DNA of 64,000 bases from Pantoea sp. RIT-PI-b (lineage in GTDB: Bacteria > Pseudomonadota > Gammaproteobacteria > Enterobacterales > Enterobacteriaceae). Of this stretch, positions 6,700 to 19,670 are shown piece after piece. Made by a program: the position numbers and the translations under genes. Below the pieces are notes generated by a model, which saw nothing but the letters and a program-made list of their open reading frames with translations, ran no database searches and had not been told where the DNA came from. Numbering within the stretch: position 1 is the first letter of the stretch; each line of letters starts with the position of its first letter. The stretch covers positions 558,001-622,000 of the forward strand of contig NZ_LGIS01000012.1 of NCBI RefSeq assembly GCF_001187905.1, in the 5' to 3' direction.

Positions 6700-8979
6700 A
6701 TGCTCAATCAAGAACTGGAACTCAGTTTAAACATGGCTTTCGCCAGAGCGCGCGAGCACCGTCATGAGTTTATGACCGTCGAGCATCTGTTGCTGGCATT
6801 GCTCAGTAACCCGTCGGCCAGAGAGGCGCTGGAAGCCTGCTCGGTAGATATCGTGGCTCTGCGTCAGGAACTCGAAGCCTTCATCGAACAAACCACACCG
6901 GTGTTGCCGGCCAGTGAAGAGGAGCGCGATACCCAACCTACGCTCAGCTTCCAGCGCGTGTTGCAACGTGCGGTGTTCCACGTCCAGTCATCCGGTCGCA
7001 GCGAAGTTGCAGGTGCGAACGTGCTGGTCGCTATCTTCAGCGAGCAGGAGTCGCAAGCGGCTTACCTGTTACGCAAGCACGAAGTGAGCCGTCTCGATGT
7101 GGTGAACTTCATCTCCCATGGTACGCGTAAAGACGAACCCGGCCAGCCGCAGAACAATGCGGAGAATCCGGTTAACGAAGAGCAAGCAGGCGGGGAGGAT
7201 CGTATGGAAAACTTCACCACCAATCTTAATCAGCTTGCTCGCGTCGGCGGAATTGATCCGCTGATCGGCCGCGATAAAGAGCTGGAACGTGCCGTTCAGG
7301 TGTTGTGCCGTCGTCGCAAAAACAACCCGCTGTTGGTGGGGGAATCAGGCGTCGGTAAAACTGCGATTGCTGAAGGACTTGCCTGGCGCATTGTGCAGGG
7401 CGACGTACCTGAGGTGATGAAAGAGTGCACCATTTACTCTCTCGACATCGGTTCGCTGCTCGCGGGTACCAAGTACCGCGGTGATTTTGAGAAACGTTTC
7501 AAAGCGCTGCTGAAACAGCTGGAACAGGACAGCAACAGCATCCTGTTTATTGATGAAATCCACACCATCATTGGTGCCGGTGCGGCATCGGGCGGCCAGG
7601 TGGATGCGGCAAACCTGATTAAGCCGTTGCTCTCCAGCGGGAAAATCCGCGTGATGGGTTCAACCACCTATCAGGAGTTCAGCAACATCTTTGAGAAGGA
7701 TCGTGCGCTGGCGCGTCGTTTCCAGAAGATCGATATTACCGAACCTTCTGTGGAAGAAACCGTGCAAATTCTCAATGGTCTGAAGCCGAAGTACGAAGCG
7801 CACCATGACGTGCGTTATACCGCGAAAGCGGTGCGTGCGGCGGTGGAGCTGGCGGTGAAATACATCAACGATCGCCACCTGCCTGACAAGGCAATTGACG
7901 TGATTGATGAAGCTGGCGCGCGCGCGCGTCTTGTCCCCGTCAGCAAGCGTAAGAAAACGGTTAATGTGTCCGATATCGAAACGGTGGTTGCACGTATTGC
8001 GCGTATTCCAGAGCAGAGCGTGTCACAAACCGATCGCGATACGCTGAAAAATCTCGGCGATCGTCTGAAGATGCTGGTGTTTGGTCAGGACAATGCGATT
8101 GAAGCTCTGACTGAAGCGATTAAAATGAGCCGCGCTGGTTTGGGTCAGGATCGCAAACCGGTCGGTTCCTTCCTGTTTGCCGGCCCAACGGGTGTGGGTA
8201 AAACGGAAGTAACGGTTCAGTTAGCTAAAGCGCTGGGCATCGAGTTACTGCGTTTTGATATGTCCGAATATATGGAGCGTCACACGGTCAGCCGTTTGAT
8301 TGGTGCGCCTCCGGGTTACGTCGGCTTTGATCAGGGCGGTTTGCTGACAGATGCGGTGATCAAGCATCCACATGCTGTGGTGTTGCTGGATGAGATCGAG
8401 AAAGCGCACCCGGATGTCTTCAACCTGCTGCTGCAGGTGATGGATAACGGTATGCTGACCGATAACAACGGCCGTAAAGCCGACTTCCGCAACGTGGTGC
8501 TGGTAATGACCACCAATGCCGGCGTACGTGAAACTGAACGTAAGTCGATTGGCCTGATTCATCAGGACAACAGCACTGATGCGATGGAAGAGATCAAAAA
8601 GATCTTTACTCCAGAGTTCCGTAACCGTCTGGACAACATTATCTGGTTCCGTCACCTGTCTCAGGAGGTGATTCATCAGGTGGTGGATAAATTTATCGTG
8701 GAGTTGCAGGCACAGTTAGATGCTAAGGGCGTGTCGCTGGAAGTGAGCGATGATGCGCGCGATTGGCTGGCTGATAAAGGTTATGACAAAGCGATGGGTG
8801 CGCGTCCGATGGCACGTGCGGTACAGGAAAACCTGAAGAAACCGTTGGCGAATGAACTGCTGTTTGGTTCGCTGGTTGATGGTGGATCGGTATCAGTAGC
8901 GCTGGATAAAGATAAAAACCAGCTTACTTACCACTTCCTGAGCGCGGAAAAACGTAAAACCGAAGGTACTGTGCACTAA
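6700..8979 (+). CDS. clpA: ATP-dependent Clp protease ATP-binding subunit ClpA
   Basis: AAA+ unfoldase that threads substrates into the ClpP peptidase in the cytoplasm. The 759-residue protein has the double-repeat N-domain (1-~145) that docks ClpS. AAA module D1 has Walker A GESGVGKT near residue 214 and Walker B LFIDEIH. Module D2 has Walker A GPTGVGKT near 495 and Walker B VLLDEIE. The ClpP-contacting IGL-type loop appears as SIGLIHQD. Length is as in E. coli (758). The GGGGGAGG ribosome site is strong, and the start at 6700 matches the family ([11 protein letters not shown]). It is probably an operon with clpS, and a strong terminator follows at 8995. Confidence 0.98.
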   Translation: MLNQELELSLNMAFARAREHRHEFMTVEHLLLALLSNPSAREALEACSVDIVALRQELEAFIEQTTPVLPASEEERDTQPTLSFQRVLQRAVFHVQSSGRSEVAGANVLVAIFSEQESQAAYLLRKHEVSRLDVVNFISHGTRKDEPGQPQNNAENPVNEEQAGGEDRMENFTTNLNQLARVGGIDPLIGRDKELERAVQVLCRRRKNNPLLVGESGVGKTAIAEGLAWRIVQGDVPEVMKECTIYSLDIGSLLAGTKYRGDFEKRFKALLKQLEQDSNSILFIDEIHTIIGAGAASGGQVDAANLIKPLLSSGKIRVMGSTTYQEFSNIFEKDRALARRFQKIDITEPSVEETVQILNGLKPKYEAHHDVRYTAKAVRAAVELAVKYINDRHLPDKAIDVIDEAGARARLVPVSKRKKTVNVSDIETVVARIARIPEQSVSQTDRDTLKNLGDRLKMLVFGQDNAIEALTEAIKMSRAGLGQDRKPVGSFLFAGPTGVGKTEVTVQLAKALGIELLRFDMSEYMERHTVSRLIGAPPGYVGFDQGGLLTDAVIKHPHAVVLLDEIEKAHPDVFNLLLQVMDNGMLTDNNGRKADFRNVVLVMTTNAGVRETERKSIGLIHQDNSTDAMEEIKKIFTPEFRNRLDNIIWFRHLSQEVIHQVVDKFIVELQAQLDAKGVSLEVSDDARDWLADKGYDKAMGARPMARAVQENLKKPLANELLFGSLVDGGSVSVALDKDKNQLTYHFLSAEKRKTEGTVH

Positions 8980-8994
8980 GCGTGTTGCAGATAT

Positions 8995-9028
8995 GAAAAA
9001 GGCCGGATGCAAATCCGGCCTTTTTTTC
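8995..9028 (+). terminator. Intrinsic terminator after clpA
   Basis: GGCCGGA (9001-9007) pairs with TCCGGCC (9014-9020) around a 6-base loop, followed by seven T and preceded by five A. The A run means it could also serve infA from the other side. Confidence 0.88.
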
Positions 9029-9069
9029 GCGCTAAATAAGTGTAACCAACGCGAGGGATGAACAGTTAC

Positions 9070-9634
<565 letters not shown>

Positions 9635-10327
9635 TCAAAAAAGGGTCTGCGTTTGCCAACAACTCTCTGAAACCGGCTGCCAGGCCAGTGTTTGCACATA
9701 CTGTAAATAGTCGACGCGAGGAATTTCAACCGCCCCGAGCGAGGCGGTATGCGGGTTTAGTACCTGGCAATCAATCAGTCGGCCTTGATGGGCAAGAAAG
9801 TGTTGTGAAAAGACCCAGAGCGCGGTTTTGGAGGCGTTTTCCTGCCGGCTAAACATCGATTCGCCGCAAAAGATTTGTCCCAGCGCCAATCCATACATGC
9901 CGCCCACCAGTTGCTGACCGCACCACACTTCTATCGAATGCGCATGGCCCAATTCATAAAGGCGCAACCAAGCGCGTTTAACTTCAAAGGTAATCCATGT
10001 ACCTTCCTGGCGGCCGCTGGCACATCCTTCCAGCACTTGTGGAAAGGCATGATTCATTGTGACACGAAAAGGTGAACGCTTATGGAAGCGCGCCATGCTG
10101 CGGCTAAGATGGAAGGATTCCGGCAGCATCACCGCGCGAGGATCCGGCGACCACCAAAGAATGGGGTCACCGGGTGAGAACCACGGGAAAATCCCGCGCT
10201 GGTAAGCATTCATCAGGCGGGCAGGGGAGAGATCGCCGCCCATCGCCAATAATCCATTGGGCTCGCGCAGCGCCATCTCCGGTGGTGGAAAATTTAATGA
10301 ATCCCGTGAAAGCTGTATCAGTCTCAT
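9635..10327 (-). CDS. aat: Leucyl/phenylalanyl-tRNA--protein transferase
   Basis: Aat attaches Leu or Phe from aminoacyl-tRNA to proteins with N-terminal Arg or Lys, making N-degrons that ClpS delivers to ClpAP. Family stretches are clear: [16 protein letters not shown] near the N-terminus, [60 protein letters not shown] and [14 protein letters not shown]. The start at ATG 10327 ([10 protein letters not shown]) matches E. coli; a GTG four codons upstream (10339) is possible. The C-terminal tail differs from E. coli and ends sooner. It lies 33 bases downstream of cydC on the same strand, as in E. coli. With clpS and clpA nearby, this window carries much of the leucine N-degron pathway. Confidence 0.96.
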   Translation of the reverse strand: MRLIQLSRDSLNFPPPEMALREPNGLLAMGGDLSPARLMNAYQRGIFPWFSPGDPILWWSPDPRAVMLPESFHLSRSMARFHKRSPFRVTMNHAFPQVLEGCASGRQEGTWITFEVKRAWLRLYELGHAHSIEVWCGQQLVGGMYGLALGQIFCGESMFSRQENASKTALWVFSQHFLAHQGRLIDCQVLNPHTASLGAVEIPRVDYLQYVQTLAWQPVSESCWQTQTLF

Positions 10328-10360
10328 TGCGTTAATCACACTCAGGGCTGTTGGCTAAGA

Positions 10361-12094
10361 CTATAGCGTAAAGCGCTGATGGAAACGCCAGTAGCGGCCT
10401 GCTTTTGAGATTAATTCGGCGTGCGTGCCGGATTCAATAATTTGCCCGCCATCCATAACACAAATGCGGTCCATGGCTTCTAAGCCGCTTAAGCGATGCG
10501 TCACCATAATCAACGTCTTGCCACGGCTCACTTGCTGCAATAGCGAAAGAATCTGCTGTTCGGTGCTGGCGTCCAGGCCTTCGGTGGGTTCGTCCAGCAG
10601 CCATAAATCGCCATCGTGCAGCAGCGCGCGCGCTATCGCCAGACGACGCAGTTCGCCGCCAGACAGGGGTCGACCGCCGTCGCCCATCCACGCATTGAGG
10701 CCCTCATCATTTTCGGTAAGATGCGCCAGGCCCACCTGGTCTAACGCGGCGATCAACTGCTCGTCGCTGGCGCTGGGTTGGGCGAGCAACAGGTTGTCAC
10801 GCAGCGTTTGGCTAAACAAATGTACACGCTGCGTCACGACGCTAATGCGGCTGCGCAGCGAAGCTTCATCCCAACTGGCGAGGTCGATTTCATTCAGGGC
10901 AATCGAACCTTGCTGCGCTTCCCAGCCACGGGTAATCAGCGTTAACAGACTGGATTTACCGCAGCCGGTTGGGCCGAGCAGCGCCAGATGTTCGCCTGCG
11001 CGCAATGATAACGAAAAATGCTGCAGCACGGGTTCCGGACGTTGTGGGTAGCTAAAACTAATGTTTTCCAGTTTTAGACTAAGACCTGCAACGCTCTCGA
11101 TTTTCATGCCGGGAAAATGAATTGCGGCGGGTTGGTCGATGATCTCTTGCACGCGCTGAGCCGCGCTAGTGACTTGAGCAAGAGGTAAAAACGCGCCAGC
11201 CACGGGGGCCAGCGATTCGAATGCAGCCAGTCCGCAGAACACAAACAACGCGATGAAAGCGCCTGGGGCGCTGTTTTCACCCACACCCTGAGCAGAAATC
11301 CATAATAGGAGCGTCACGGTCACTCCGCTGATCAGCAGCAGCAGGCTTTGTGCCAGCGCCTGTAAACGGTGTTGTTTGCGTTGTGCCTGCTGCCAGTTGA
11401 ACTCTTCCGTATCCAACTGACTGCGCCACGAAGGCGCTGCGCCATAAATTTTCAGCTCAGATAAACCGGTGAGCCAAAGTGTTAATTGCAGACGCCAATG
11501 GGCTTGATGCTGTGCGATCTGCTGTCCGGCTGAAGCACCCAGTCGCCAGAACAGCGGCGGCATCAGCATCAGCGTAAGCAGCATGATGCCGCCGAGCAGC
11601 AGCGCTAGCGGCACATCCAGCAAGGCTAAACCGCAGGTAACCACCACAATCACTACCGCAGCGCCGATCAAAGGTGAAATGACACGCAGGTAAAGATGAT
11701 CGAGCGTATCGACATCACTGACGAAGCGGTTAAGTAATTCGCCCTGACGAAAACGGGCCAGTTGCTCAGGAGCCAACGCGATAAGTTTGCTGAAAGTGAA
11801 TACACGCAAATGTTGCAGCACGCGGAAAGTGGCATCGTGACTGACTAAACGTTCAAAATAGCGCGCGGCGGTGCGGGTTATCGCTGCGCCTCGTACACCT
11901 GCAGCGGGCAACATGTAGTTAAAGGTAAAGAGCCCTGCGACACCCGCCAGCGAAGAGGCCGCGAGAAACCAGCCGGATAACGTTAGCAGGCCAATACTGG
12001 CAAGCAAGGTGACAATCGCCAGCACAATGCCAAGGCCAAGGCGCCACGGATGACGACGAAACAGCTGCAGGAAAGGCAATAAATCTTTCATCAT
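10361..12094 (-). CDS. cydC: Heterodimeric thiol ABC exporter subunit CydC
   Basis: CydC pairs with CydD to form an inner-membrane ABC transporter exporting cysteine and glutathione to the periplasm, which is needed to assemble cytochrome bd oxidase and periplasmic cytochromes. The 577 residues contain an N-terminal six-helix membrane domain (GWFLAASSLAGVAGLFTFNYMLPAAGVRG is conserved in part) and a C-terminal nucleotide-binding domain. That domain has Walker A GPTGCGKSS, signature LSGGELRR and Walker B LWLLDEPTEGLD. The start codon overlaps the cydD stop in an ATGATG arrangement, preceded by GGAG, indicating translational coupling. aat follows 33 bases downstream. Confidence 0.96.
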   Translation of the reverse strand: MMKDLLPFLQLFRRHPWRLGLGIVLAIVTLLASIGLLTLSGWFLAASSLAGVAGLFTFNYMLPAAGVRGAAITRTAARYFERLVSHDATFRVLQHLRVFTFSKLIALAPEQLARFRQGELLNRFVSDVDTLDHLYLRVISPLIGAAVVIVVVTCGLALLDVPLALLLGGIMLLTLMLMPPLFWRLGASAGQQIAQHQAHWRLQLTLWLTGLSELKIYGAAPSWRSQLDTEEFNWQQAQRKQHRLQALAQSLLLLISGVTVTLLLWISAQGVGENSAPGAFIALFVFCGLAAFESLAPVAGAFLPLAQVTSAAQRVQEIIDQPAAIHFPGMKIESVAGLSLKLENISFSYPQRPEPVLQHFSLSLRAGEHLALLGPTGCGKSSLLTLITRGWEAQQGSIALNEIDLASWDEASLRSRISVVTQRVHLFSQTLRDNLLLAQPSASDEQLIAALDQVGLAHLTENDEGLNAWMGDGGRPLSGGELRRLAIARALLHDGDLWLLDEPTEGLDASTEQQILSLLQQVSRGKTLIMVTHRLSGLEAMDRICVMDGGQIIESGTHAELISKAGRYWRFHQRFTL

Positions 12095-13860
12095 GCGATC
12101 TCCTTCTGACGATGCTGTGCCATATCACGCAGCGGTCCATCTTGCAGAATCAGTTGCTGCCAATGGCCTTGCTGCACCAACTGCCCAGCTTGCATAACCC
12201 ACACTTCATCCCAGTTCGCGAGATCGTGGAGTTGATGGGTGATCATCAGCGTGGTTTGTTGGTTAGCCGCTTGCTGCAGGGCGCTAATGACGTTTTGCTC
12301 GCTTTGGCTATCAAGACCGGATCCCGGTTCATCCAGCAACAGTAATTGTGCCGGTTTAAGCAGTGCGCGTGCGACGGCAACACGCTGCGCCTGTCCGACA
12401 GAAAGGCCAACGCCGCCATCGCCTAAAACGGTATCTAATCCTTGCGGCAAGCGGTCTAAAAATTCATCAACGCCCGCGCTTTGCAACACTATCGCGAGCG
12501 TAGCGTCATCAACATGGTTGTTCATCAATAAGTTTTCACGCAGCGTCGTTGCAGGCAGATGCGGATTTTGTCCAACCCAGGCGAGATGTTGTTGCCAGCT
12601 ATCGCGATGGATATCCCGTAATTCAGTCGCGTTTATCAGTAACGAACCTTGATAAGGCAGGAAGCCGAGCAGCACATTCATCAGCGCAGTTTTTCCTGCG
12701 CCACTTTGCCCAACCAATGCCACACGTTTACCCGCTTCGAGGGTGAAATTCAGCGGCTGCGATAGCGTCTCACCGCTGGCGGTTGTCACCACCAGATCTT
12801 TCGCCTGAATGGTCAGTGTTGGGGTTACGGTAAGTGCAGCCGAAGATCGGTCGGCTGCCAGATTGGGGCTTTCACGAAGAAATTGATCCAGTGCATCAGC
12901 TCCGCCAATCGCCTGCGCTTTAGCATGATAGAAGGTGCCTAAGTCGCGTAATGGCTGGAAAAATTCCGGCGCCAGAATTAATGCCAGGAATCCGGCAAAG
13001 AGCGTTACGCCGGTGCCGTAATGTCCAAAGTTCAGTTCGCCCAGATAAGAGAAACCAAAATAGACCGCGACAACGGCGATCGCCAGTGAAGCAAAAAACT
13101 CCAGTACGGCGGATGAGAGAAACGCCAGGCGTAAAACTTCCATGGTGCGCTGACGAAAATCAGTGGTGCTAGCGGCGATCGCTTGTTGCTCTGCAGCGGC
13201 GCGGTGGAACAGGCGCAACGTCTCGCGGCCACGCAGACGATCATAGAAATCGCCGCTAAGCCGGGCAAGAGCAAGAAAATTGCGCCGGTTAGCATCCGCA
13301 GCACCCATACCAACCATCGCCATGAATAATGGAATCAGCGGTGCGGTCACCAACAAAATCAACCCCGCCGCCCAGTTAACCGGGAAAATCGCCAGCAAAA
13401 TAGCCAGGGGAATAAATGCCGCCAACGTCATCTGGGGCAGATAGCGCGCGTAGTATTCCTGCATCTCTTCGATTTGTTCGAGCAGTAGCGTCGCCCAACT
13501 ACCAGCGGGCTTTCCCTGAATCCAGGCCGGGCCTAATTCATTGAGCCGGTCCAATACCTGTTGACGCAACGCCCGCCGAATAGCCACGCCAGCGCGATGG
13601 CCTGCCATTTCACGGGCATAATGCAGCCCGGCGCGCAGCACGAAGCACAGCAGTAGTAAGAGGAAATCGTTAAGAAGCGCCGAGCGCGGTTGTTGAGCCA
13701 CAATCAAATTTTGCAGCAGCGAAGCCAGCAACCATGCCTGGGCTATGATCACCAAAGCACCAGCAAAACCCAACAGTGAAGCTGCACGCAAGCTGCTTGC
13801 GCCATGATGACGTTGCTGACGGAGCCAGCGAAGAAGTTCTTGTTGCCGTGATTTGTTCAT
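12091..13860 (-). CDS. cydD: Heterodimeric thiol ABC exporter subunit CydD
   Basis: Partner of CydC in the glutathione/cysteine exporter. The 589 residues comprise a six-helix membrane domain and a nucleotide-binding domain with Walker A GQSGAGKTA, an atypical signature LSVGQAQR and Walker B LLLLDEPGSGLD. The LSVGQ form instead of LSGGQ is what I expect for CydD, whose ATP site is paired with a more canonical one in CydC. It is the first gene of the cydD-cydC(-aat) run and ends in a four-base overlap with cydC. trxB lies upstream on the same strand, separated by 145 bases and its own terminator, as in E. coli. Confidence 0.96.
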   Translation of the reverse strand: MNKSRQQELLRWLRQQRHHGASSLRAASLLGFAGALVIIAQAWLLASLLQNLIVAQQPRSALLNDFLLLLLCFVLRAGLHYAREMAGHRAGVAIRRALRQQVLDRLNELGPAWIQGKPAGSWATLLLEQIEEMQEYYARYLPQMTLAAFIPLAILLAIFPVNWAAGLILLVTAPLIPLFMAMVGMGAADANRRNFLALARLSGDFYDRLRGRETLRLFHRAAAEQQAIAASTTDFRQRTMEVLRLAFLSSAVLEFFASLAIAVVAVYFGFSYLGELNFGHYGTGVTLFAGFLALILAPEFFQPLRDLGTFYHAKAQAIGGADALDQFLRESPNLAADRSSAALTVTPTLTIQAKDLVVTTASGETLSQPLNFTLEAGKRVALVGQSGAGKTALMNVLLGFLPYQGSLLINATELRDIHRDSWQQHLAWVGQNPHLPATTLRENLLMNNHVDDATLAIVLQSAGVDEFLDRLPQGLDTVLGDGGVGLSVGQAQRVAVARALLKPAQLLLLDEPGSGLDSQSEQNVISALQQAANQQTTLMITHQLHDLANWDEVWVMQAGQLVQQGHWQQLILQDGPLRDMAQHRQKEIA

Positions 13861-13945
13861 GCGATGCCGTTTGGTAACTCAAAAGAGATGTCAATCCCGG
13901 ATGAAAACCCAGCAGTGTAGGGCGCCTGAACTGTAGCACGCAGGT

Positions 13946-13977
13946 AATAAAAAAGGCGACCAAAACTGGCCGCCTTG
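13946..13977 (-). terminator. Intrinsic terminator after trxB
   Basis: Read on the minus strand, AAGGCGGCC pairs with GGTCGCCTT (one G-T pair) around a 6-base loop (13953-13976). It is followed by a T run (13954-13947). It lies 30 bases after the trxB stop. Confidence 0.8.
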
Positions 13978-14005
13978 AGGCGATTATGATCAGGTTATTA
14001 ACAAC

Positions 14006-15491
<1,486 letters not shown>

Positions 15492-15986
15492 ATGGTAGAC
15501 AATAAGAAACGCCCCGGAAAAGATTTAGATCGTATCGACAGAAATATTCTGAATGAACTGCAGAAAGACGGTCGAATTTCCAATGTCGAGCTTTCCAAAC
15601 GTGTTGGATTATCGCCAACACCTTGTCTTGAGCGCGTACGTCGCCTTGAGCGTCAAGGTTTCATTCTGGGTTACACCGCGCAACTCAACCCGCATTATCT
15701 GGATGCTTCGCTGCTGGTATTCGTTGAGATTACTCTGAATCGTGGTGCACCAGATGTGTTTGAGCAATTTAACGCCGCTGTGCAAAAACTTGAGGAAACT
15801 CAAGAATGTCACCTCGTTTCCGGTGACTTTGACTACCTGTTGAAAACCCGCGTACCGGATATGTCCGCCTATCGTAAGCTGCTGGGTGAAACCTTGCTGC
15901 GCCTGCCGGGCGTAAACGACACCCGTACTTACGTGGTGATGGAAGAGGTCAAACAGAGCAATCGTCTGGTGATCAAAACCCGGTAG
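15492..15986 (+). CDS. lrp: Leucine-responsive regulatory protein Lrp
   Basis: Global transcription regulator of amino-acid metabolism, transport and surface structures, acting as octamers and hexadecamers modulated by leucine. The 164-residue protein has the helix-turn-helix (DRIDRNILNELQKDGRISNVELSKRVGLS region, ~12-45, with SPTPCLERVRRLE as recognition helix). A C-terminal AsnC/RAM effector domain follows (~75-150, HLVSGDFDYLL). It is nearly identical to the E. coli protein. The start at 15492 (MVDNKKRPGKDLD) gives the exact family length; the frame upstream, to 15351, is leader. It lies divergent from trxB and upstream of ftsK. Confidence 0.98.
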   Translation: MVDNKKRPGKDLDRIDRNILNELQKDGRISNVELSKRVGLSPTPCLERVRRLERQGFILGYTAQLNPHYLDASLLVFVEITLNRGAPDVFEQFNAAVQKLEETQECHLVSGDFDYLLKTRVPDMSAYRKLLGETLLRLPGVNDTRTYVVMEEVKQSNRLVIKTR

Positions 15987-16044
15987 TGCAGGGCAGGTGC
16001 AAAGCTTGCAGGATTTCGGTACACTCCTGTGAATTCATACAGGA

Positions 16045-16075
16045 CCAGCGTCGGGCATGCCCGACGTTGTTGCCT
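16045..16075 (+). terminator. Stem-loop after lrp (probable terminator)
   Basis: CGTCGGGCATGCCCGACG (16049-16066) is a perfect 18-base palindrome followed by a T/C-rich stretch (TTGTTGCCTTCTT) rather than a clean T run. Its position between lrp and ftsK suggests termination or attenuation. Confidence 0.5.
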
Positions 16076-16105
16076 TCTTAATTTACAGGCACCTGGAGAG
16101 TTCTC

Positions 16106-19100
16106 TTGAGCCAGGAATATACAGAAGATAAAGAAGTTTCGTTACAACCGCTGAGCAGTGGACGTCGTCTATTGGAAGCGTTGCTGATCCTTGTGGCCTT
16201 GTTCGCCGTCTATTTGATGGTGTCGCTGGTTAGTTTTAACCCTTCAGACCCAAGCTGGTCGCAAACCGCCTGGCACGAGCCTATCCATAATCTGGGTGGT
16301 AGCGTAGGTGCATGGCTGGCAGATACGCTATTGTTCATTTTTGGCGTGATGGCCTACGCCATTCCTCCCGTGATCATTGGTCTGTGTTGGATCACCTTCC
16401 GCCAGCGCGATCGTCAGGACTACATTGACTACTTTGCCGTGGGCTTGCGCCTGATTGGCGTATTAGCATTAGTCGTGACCACCTGCGGCCTTGCGGCGCT
16501 TAATGTTGATGATATCTGGTATTTTGCTTCCGGCGGCGTCATTGGCAGCCTGGTAAGCAATGCGATGGCACCATGGTTTAGTTCTGCTGGCGGTACGCTG
16601 ACGCTGCTTTGCGTCTGGGCGGCAGGAATCACGTTGTATACCGGTTGGTCCTGGTTAACCATTGCCGAGAAAATTGGTGGCGTGGTGATGGGCGTTCTAA
16701 CTTTCGCCAGTAATCGTTCACGTCATGATGAGCCGTGGCAGGAAGATGAAGAATATGACGATGAGGAACACACTGATGATGTTCCGCCTCCGATTCATGC
16801 TGCGCAGTCTGTAAATGAAGACGATGACGTACTGTTGGCGAAACCACGCAAGGTAAGTGAATCGGTTACTGAAGAGTTGGGTGATGACCCGCTGTTGGCA
16901 AAAGCCAGTGCAGCAACCGCCGCTGCGATTGCTGTTACTACTCAAGCTGCACAACAAGCACCAGCTGTAGCGGCACCCGTCGCCAACGCACCCGCAGAAC
17001 CTGTCGCTATGCCTCGTTCTGTGGAACCAGCGCCGGAATCGATTCCCGCTCCTCAGCCTGTCGCTGCGGCGCCAGAATCGATTCCACAATCCGCGACTCC
17101 GCTTTATCGCTTTGAAGTGCCGAATCAACCCGCGCCTTCACCGTTTTCGCCTGTCGATGATGATGAAGGTCCGAGTATGGGGAATTGGCAAGATGCCGAT
17201 TCCTCTTCGGCATCATTCAATAGCGTAGCCGCTGCATCTCTGGCAACCGGGGCAGTAAAAGCCGCTGCTTCACCTGCTGCTTACTCGCCTGCTTTCGATA
17301 TTGTGCCTGAACGTGATTACAACCCGCAGGTAAAACAGGGCATTGGCCCAGAGTTACCGCGGCCAAATAAAGTCAAATTACCAACGCGACGCGAGTTGGC
17401 CTCATACGGCATTAAGCTGCCTTCGCAGCGTATGGCCGAAGAGCAAGCTAAAGATGCGGAGCAACAGCAGCCGGAAATGACGGCATCCTTTAGTGCTCCT
17501 TCGCATGAGGATGATGTAGAGCTGCAGGAAGCGCAGTTGCGTGATGCTTTCGCGTCACAGCAGCAGAATCGCTACGGTGAAAGCTGGCAAGATGTTCGCG
17601 AGCCCGAAGATGAGGACGCACTGCAGCAGGCGCAACTTGCGCGTCAGTTCGCCGATCAGCAGCAACAGCGCTATAACGAACCTGTAGTTAAGGAGGCGCC
17701 GGTATTCAATCTGGATACGACCTCTGCTTTTGACTTCTCACCAATGAAAGATTTGGTCGATGATAGCCCAAGCGAACCGCTGTTTACGCTTTCAGCAACG
17801 CCAGAGCCCGAAGAGCCTGAACAGTGGCAGGAGCCGGCTGTTCCACAGCCTTCGCCGCTGCCGTCGTTGAGTGCAGAGTCCAGTCCGTGGTCGTCACCGG
17901 AGCAGGAGGCCTATTCGGTGCCGCCGGCACCAGTGAAGCCCGCTGCGCCAGTCCAGGACAGCCTGTTCCACCCGTTCCTGGTTCGTCATGAACAGCCGCT
18001 GGAAAAACCTTCTACGCCACTGCCAACGCTGGATCTTCTGACGTCACCACCGGCAGAAGAAGAACCCGTCGATATGTTTGCTCTTGAGCAAACAGCGCGA
18101 CTGGTTGAAGCGCGACTGGCGGATTACCGTGTGAAGGCGGAAGTTGTTGGGATTTCACCTGGCCCGGTGATTACCCGTTTTGAACTTGATCTGGCTCCAG
18201 GCGTGAAAGCTTCACGTATCTCTAACTTGTCACGTGACCTGGCGCGTTCCTTGTCAGCTGTTGCGGTACGTGTGGTGGAAGTCATTCCAGGCAAGCCATA
18301 TGTAGGCCTTGAGCTGCCAAATAAACGCCGTCAAACCGTTTATCTACGCGAAGTGCTGGATTGTCCTAAATTCCGCGAGAATCCTTCTCCGCTTGCCGTA
18401 GTGTTGGGTAAAGACATCGCAGGCCAACCGGTTGTCGCTGATTTAGCGAAGATGCCTCACTTGCTGGTTGCCGGTACCACCGGTTCCGGTAAGTCGGTCG
18501 GCGTTAACACCATGATCATCAGCATGCTGTATAAAGCCACACCGGAAGAAGTGCGCTTTATTATGATTGACCCGAAAATGCTCGAGCTGTCAGTGTACGA
18601 AGGCATTCCGCACCTGCTGACCGAAGTGGTTACCGACATGAAAGATGCGGCGAATGCGCTGCGCTGGAGTGTGGGTGAAATGGAGCGTCGTTATAAGCTG
18701 ATGTCGGCACTGGGCGTACGTAACCTTGCGGGCTACAACGAAAAGATTGAGCAAGCTGCAGCGATGGGCCGACCAATCCCCGATCCATTCTGGAAGCCGG
18801 GTGATAGCATGGACACTACGCCGCCAGTGCTGGAAAAATTGCCGTACATTGTGGTGCTGGTCGACGAATTTGCCGACCTTATGATGGCGGTGGGTAAGAA
18901 AGTCGAAGAGTTGATTGCACGTCTGGCGCAGAAAGCGCGAGCTGCGGGCATTCACTTAGTGCTGGCAACGCAACGTCCGTCGGTAGATGTCATTACGGGC
19001 CTGATTAAAGCTAACATCCCGACGCGTATCGCTTTCACCGTTTCCAGTAAGATCGATTCACGTACTATTCTCGATCAGGGTGGCGCAGAATCGTTGCTGG

Positions 19101-19495
19101 GAATGGGTGACATGCTTTACATGCCGCCTAACTCCTCTATGCCAGTGCGTGTGCACGGTGCGTTTGTGCGCGATCAGGAAGTGCATGCGGTGGTCCAGGA
19201 CTGGAAAGCGCGTGGTCGCCCACAATACATCGAAAGCATTACCGCGGGTGAAGAGAGCGACAGTGCTGCTGGCGGTATGATGGGTGATGAAGAGTTGGAT
19301 CCGCTGTTCGATCAGGCGGTCTCTTTCGTGGTGGAAAAACGCCGCGCTTCCATCTCTGGGGTTCAGCGCCAATTCCGTATTGGCTATAACCGTGCTGCAC
19401 GCATCATCGAACAGATGGAAGCGCAGGGTATCGTTTCTGAACCCGGACACAATGGTAACCGCGAAGTACTATCGCCGCCGCCACACGAGATGTAG
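16106..19495 (+). CDS. ftsK: DNA translocase FtsK
   Basis: Septal DNA pump that clears the dimer-resolution site and activates XerCD recombination at dif. The 1129-residue protein has an N-terminal domain with about four transmembrane segments (~1-190) that joins the divisome. A long acidic, Pro/Gln/Ala-rich linker follows (~200-660). The C-terminal RecA-like motor has Walker [11 protein letters not shown] and Walker [14 protein letters not shown], and ends in a gamma winged helix ([23 protein letters not shown]) that reads KOPS. It starts with TTG, as E. coli ftsK does, preceded by CTGGAGAG. The E. coli protein is about 1329 residues, so this linker is about 200 shorter. The linker contains a 33-residue tandem repeat (from L473 and L506). 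Confidence 0.97.
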   Translation: MSQEYTEDKEVSLQPLSSGRRLLEALLILVALFAVYLMVSLVSFNPSDPSWSQTAWHEPIHNLGGSVGAWLADTLLFIFGVMAYAIPPVIIGLCWITFRQRDRQDYIDYFAVGLRLIGVLALVVTTCGLAALNVDDIWYFASGGVIGSLVSNAMAPWFSSAGGTLTLLCVWAAGITLYTGWSWLTIAEKIGGVVMGVLTFASNRSRHDEPWQEDEEYDDEEHTDDVPPPIHAAQSVNEDDDVLLAKPRKVSESVTEELGDDPLLAKASAATAAAIAVTTQAAQQAPAVAAPVANAPAEPVAMPRSVEPAPESIPAPQPVAAAPESIPQSATPLYRFEVPNQPAPSPFSPVDDDEGPSMGNWQDADSSSASFNSVAAASLATGAVKAAASPAAYSPAFDIVPERDYNPQVKQGIGPELPRPNKVKLPTRRELASYGIKLPSQRMAEEQAKDAEQQQPEMTASFSAPSHEDDVELQEAQLRDAFASQQQNRYGESWQDVREPEDEDALQQAQLARQFADQQQQRYNEPVVKEAPVFNLDTTSAFDFSPMKDLVDDSPSEPLFTLSATPEPEEPEQWQEPAVPQPSPLPSLSAESSPWSSPEQEAYSVPPAPVKPAAPVQDSLFHPFLVRHEQPLEKPSTPLPTLDLLTSPPAEEEPVDMFALEQTARLVEARLADYRVKAEVVGISPGPVITRFELDLAPGVKASRISNLSRDLARSLSAVAVRVVEVIPGKPYVGLELPNKRRQTVYLREVLDCPKFRENPSPLAVVLGKDIAGQPVVADLAKMPHLLVAGTTGSGKSVGVNTMIISMLYKATPEEVRFIMIDPKMLELSVYEGIPHLLTEVVTDMKDAANALRWSVGEMERRYKLMSALGVRNLAGYNEKIEQAAAMGRPIPDPFWKPGDSMDTTPPVLEKLPYIVVLVDEFADLMMAVGKKVEELIARLAQKARAAGIHLVLATQRPSVDVITGLIKANIPTRIAFTVSSKIDSRTILDQGGAESLLGMGDMLYMPPNSSMPVRVHGAFVRDQEVHAVVQDWKARGRPQYIESITAGEESDSAAGGMMGDEELDPLFDQAVSFVVEKRRASISGVQRQFRIGYNRAARIIEQMEAQGIVSEPGHNGNREVLSPPPHEM

Positions 19496-19518
19496 CTTAT
19501 TACGTGCAATTGTTCTCT

Positions 19519-19550
19519 TATGGGCCAGTTAATACTGGCCCATTGTTTAT
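19519..19550 (+). terminator. Stem-loop after ftsK (probable terminator)
   Basis: TGGGCCAGT (19521-19529) pairs with ACTGGCCCA (19534-19542) around a TAAT loop, followed by the T-rich TTGTTTAT. It is 25 bases past the ftsK stop. Confidence 0.7.
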
Positions 19551-19670
19551 CTGTTGGTCGATCCCCATATTTTCGGGAGCTTTCGGCTTTTTCTCCTGTC
19601 GAAGAGACAGGGCGGCAACTACGTTTAATGTGGTAAGTGTCGGGAAACAATGAATAAGGAATTGAATCAG

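Noticed and set aside
10425..11051. 208-codon plus-strand frame inside cydC
   Set aside because: It lies antisense to the ABC ATPase domain, which accounts for the sequence completely.
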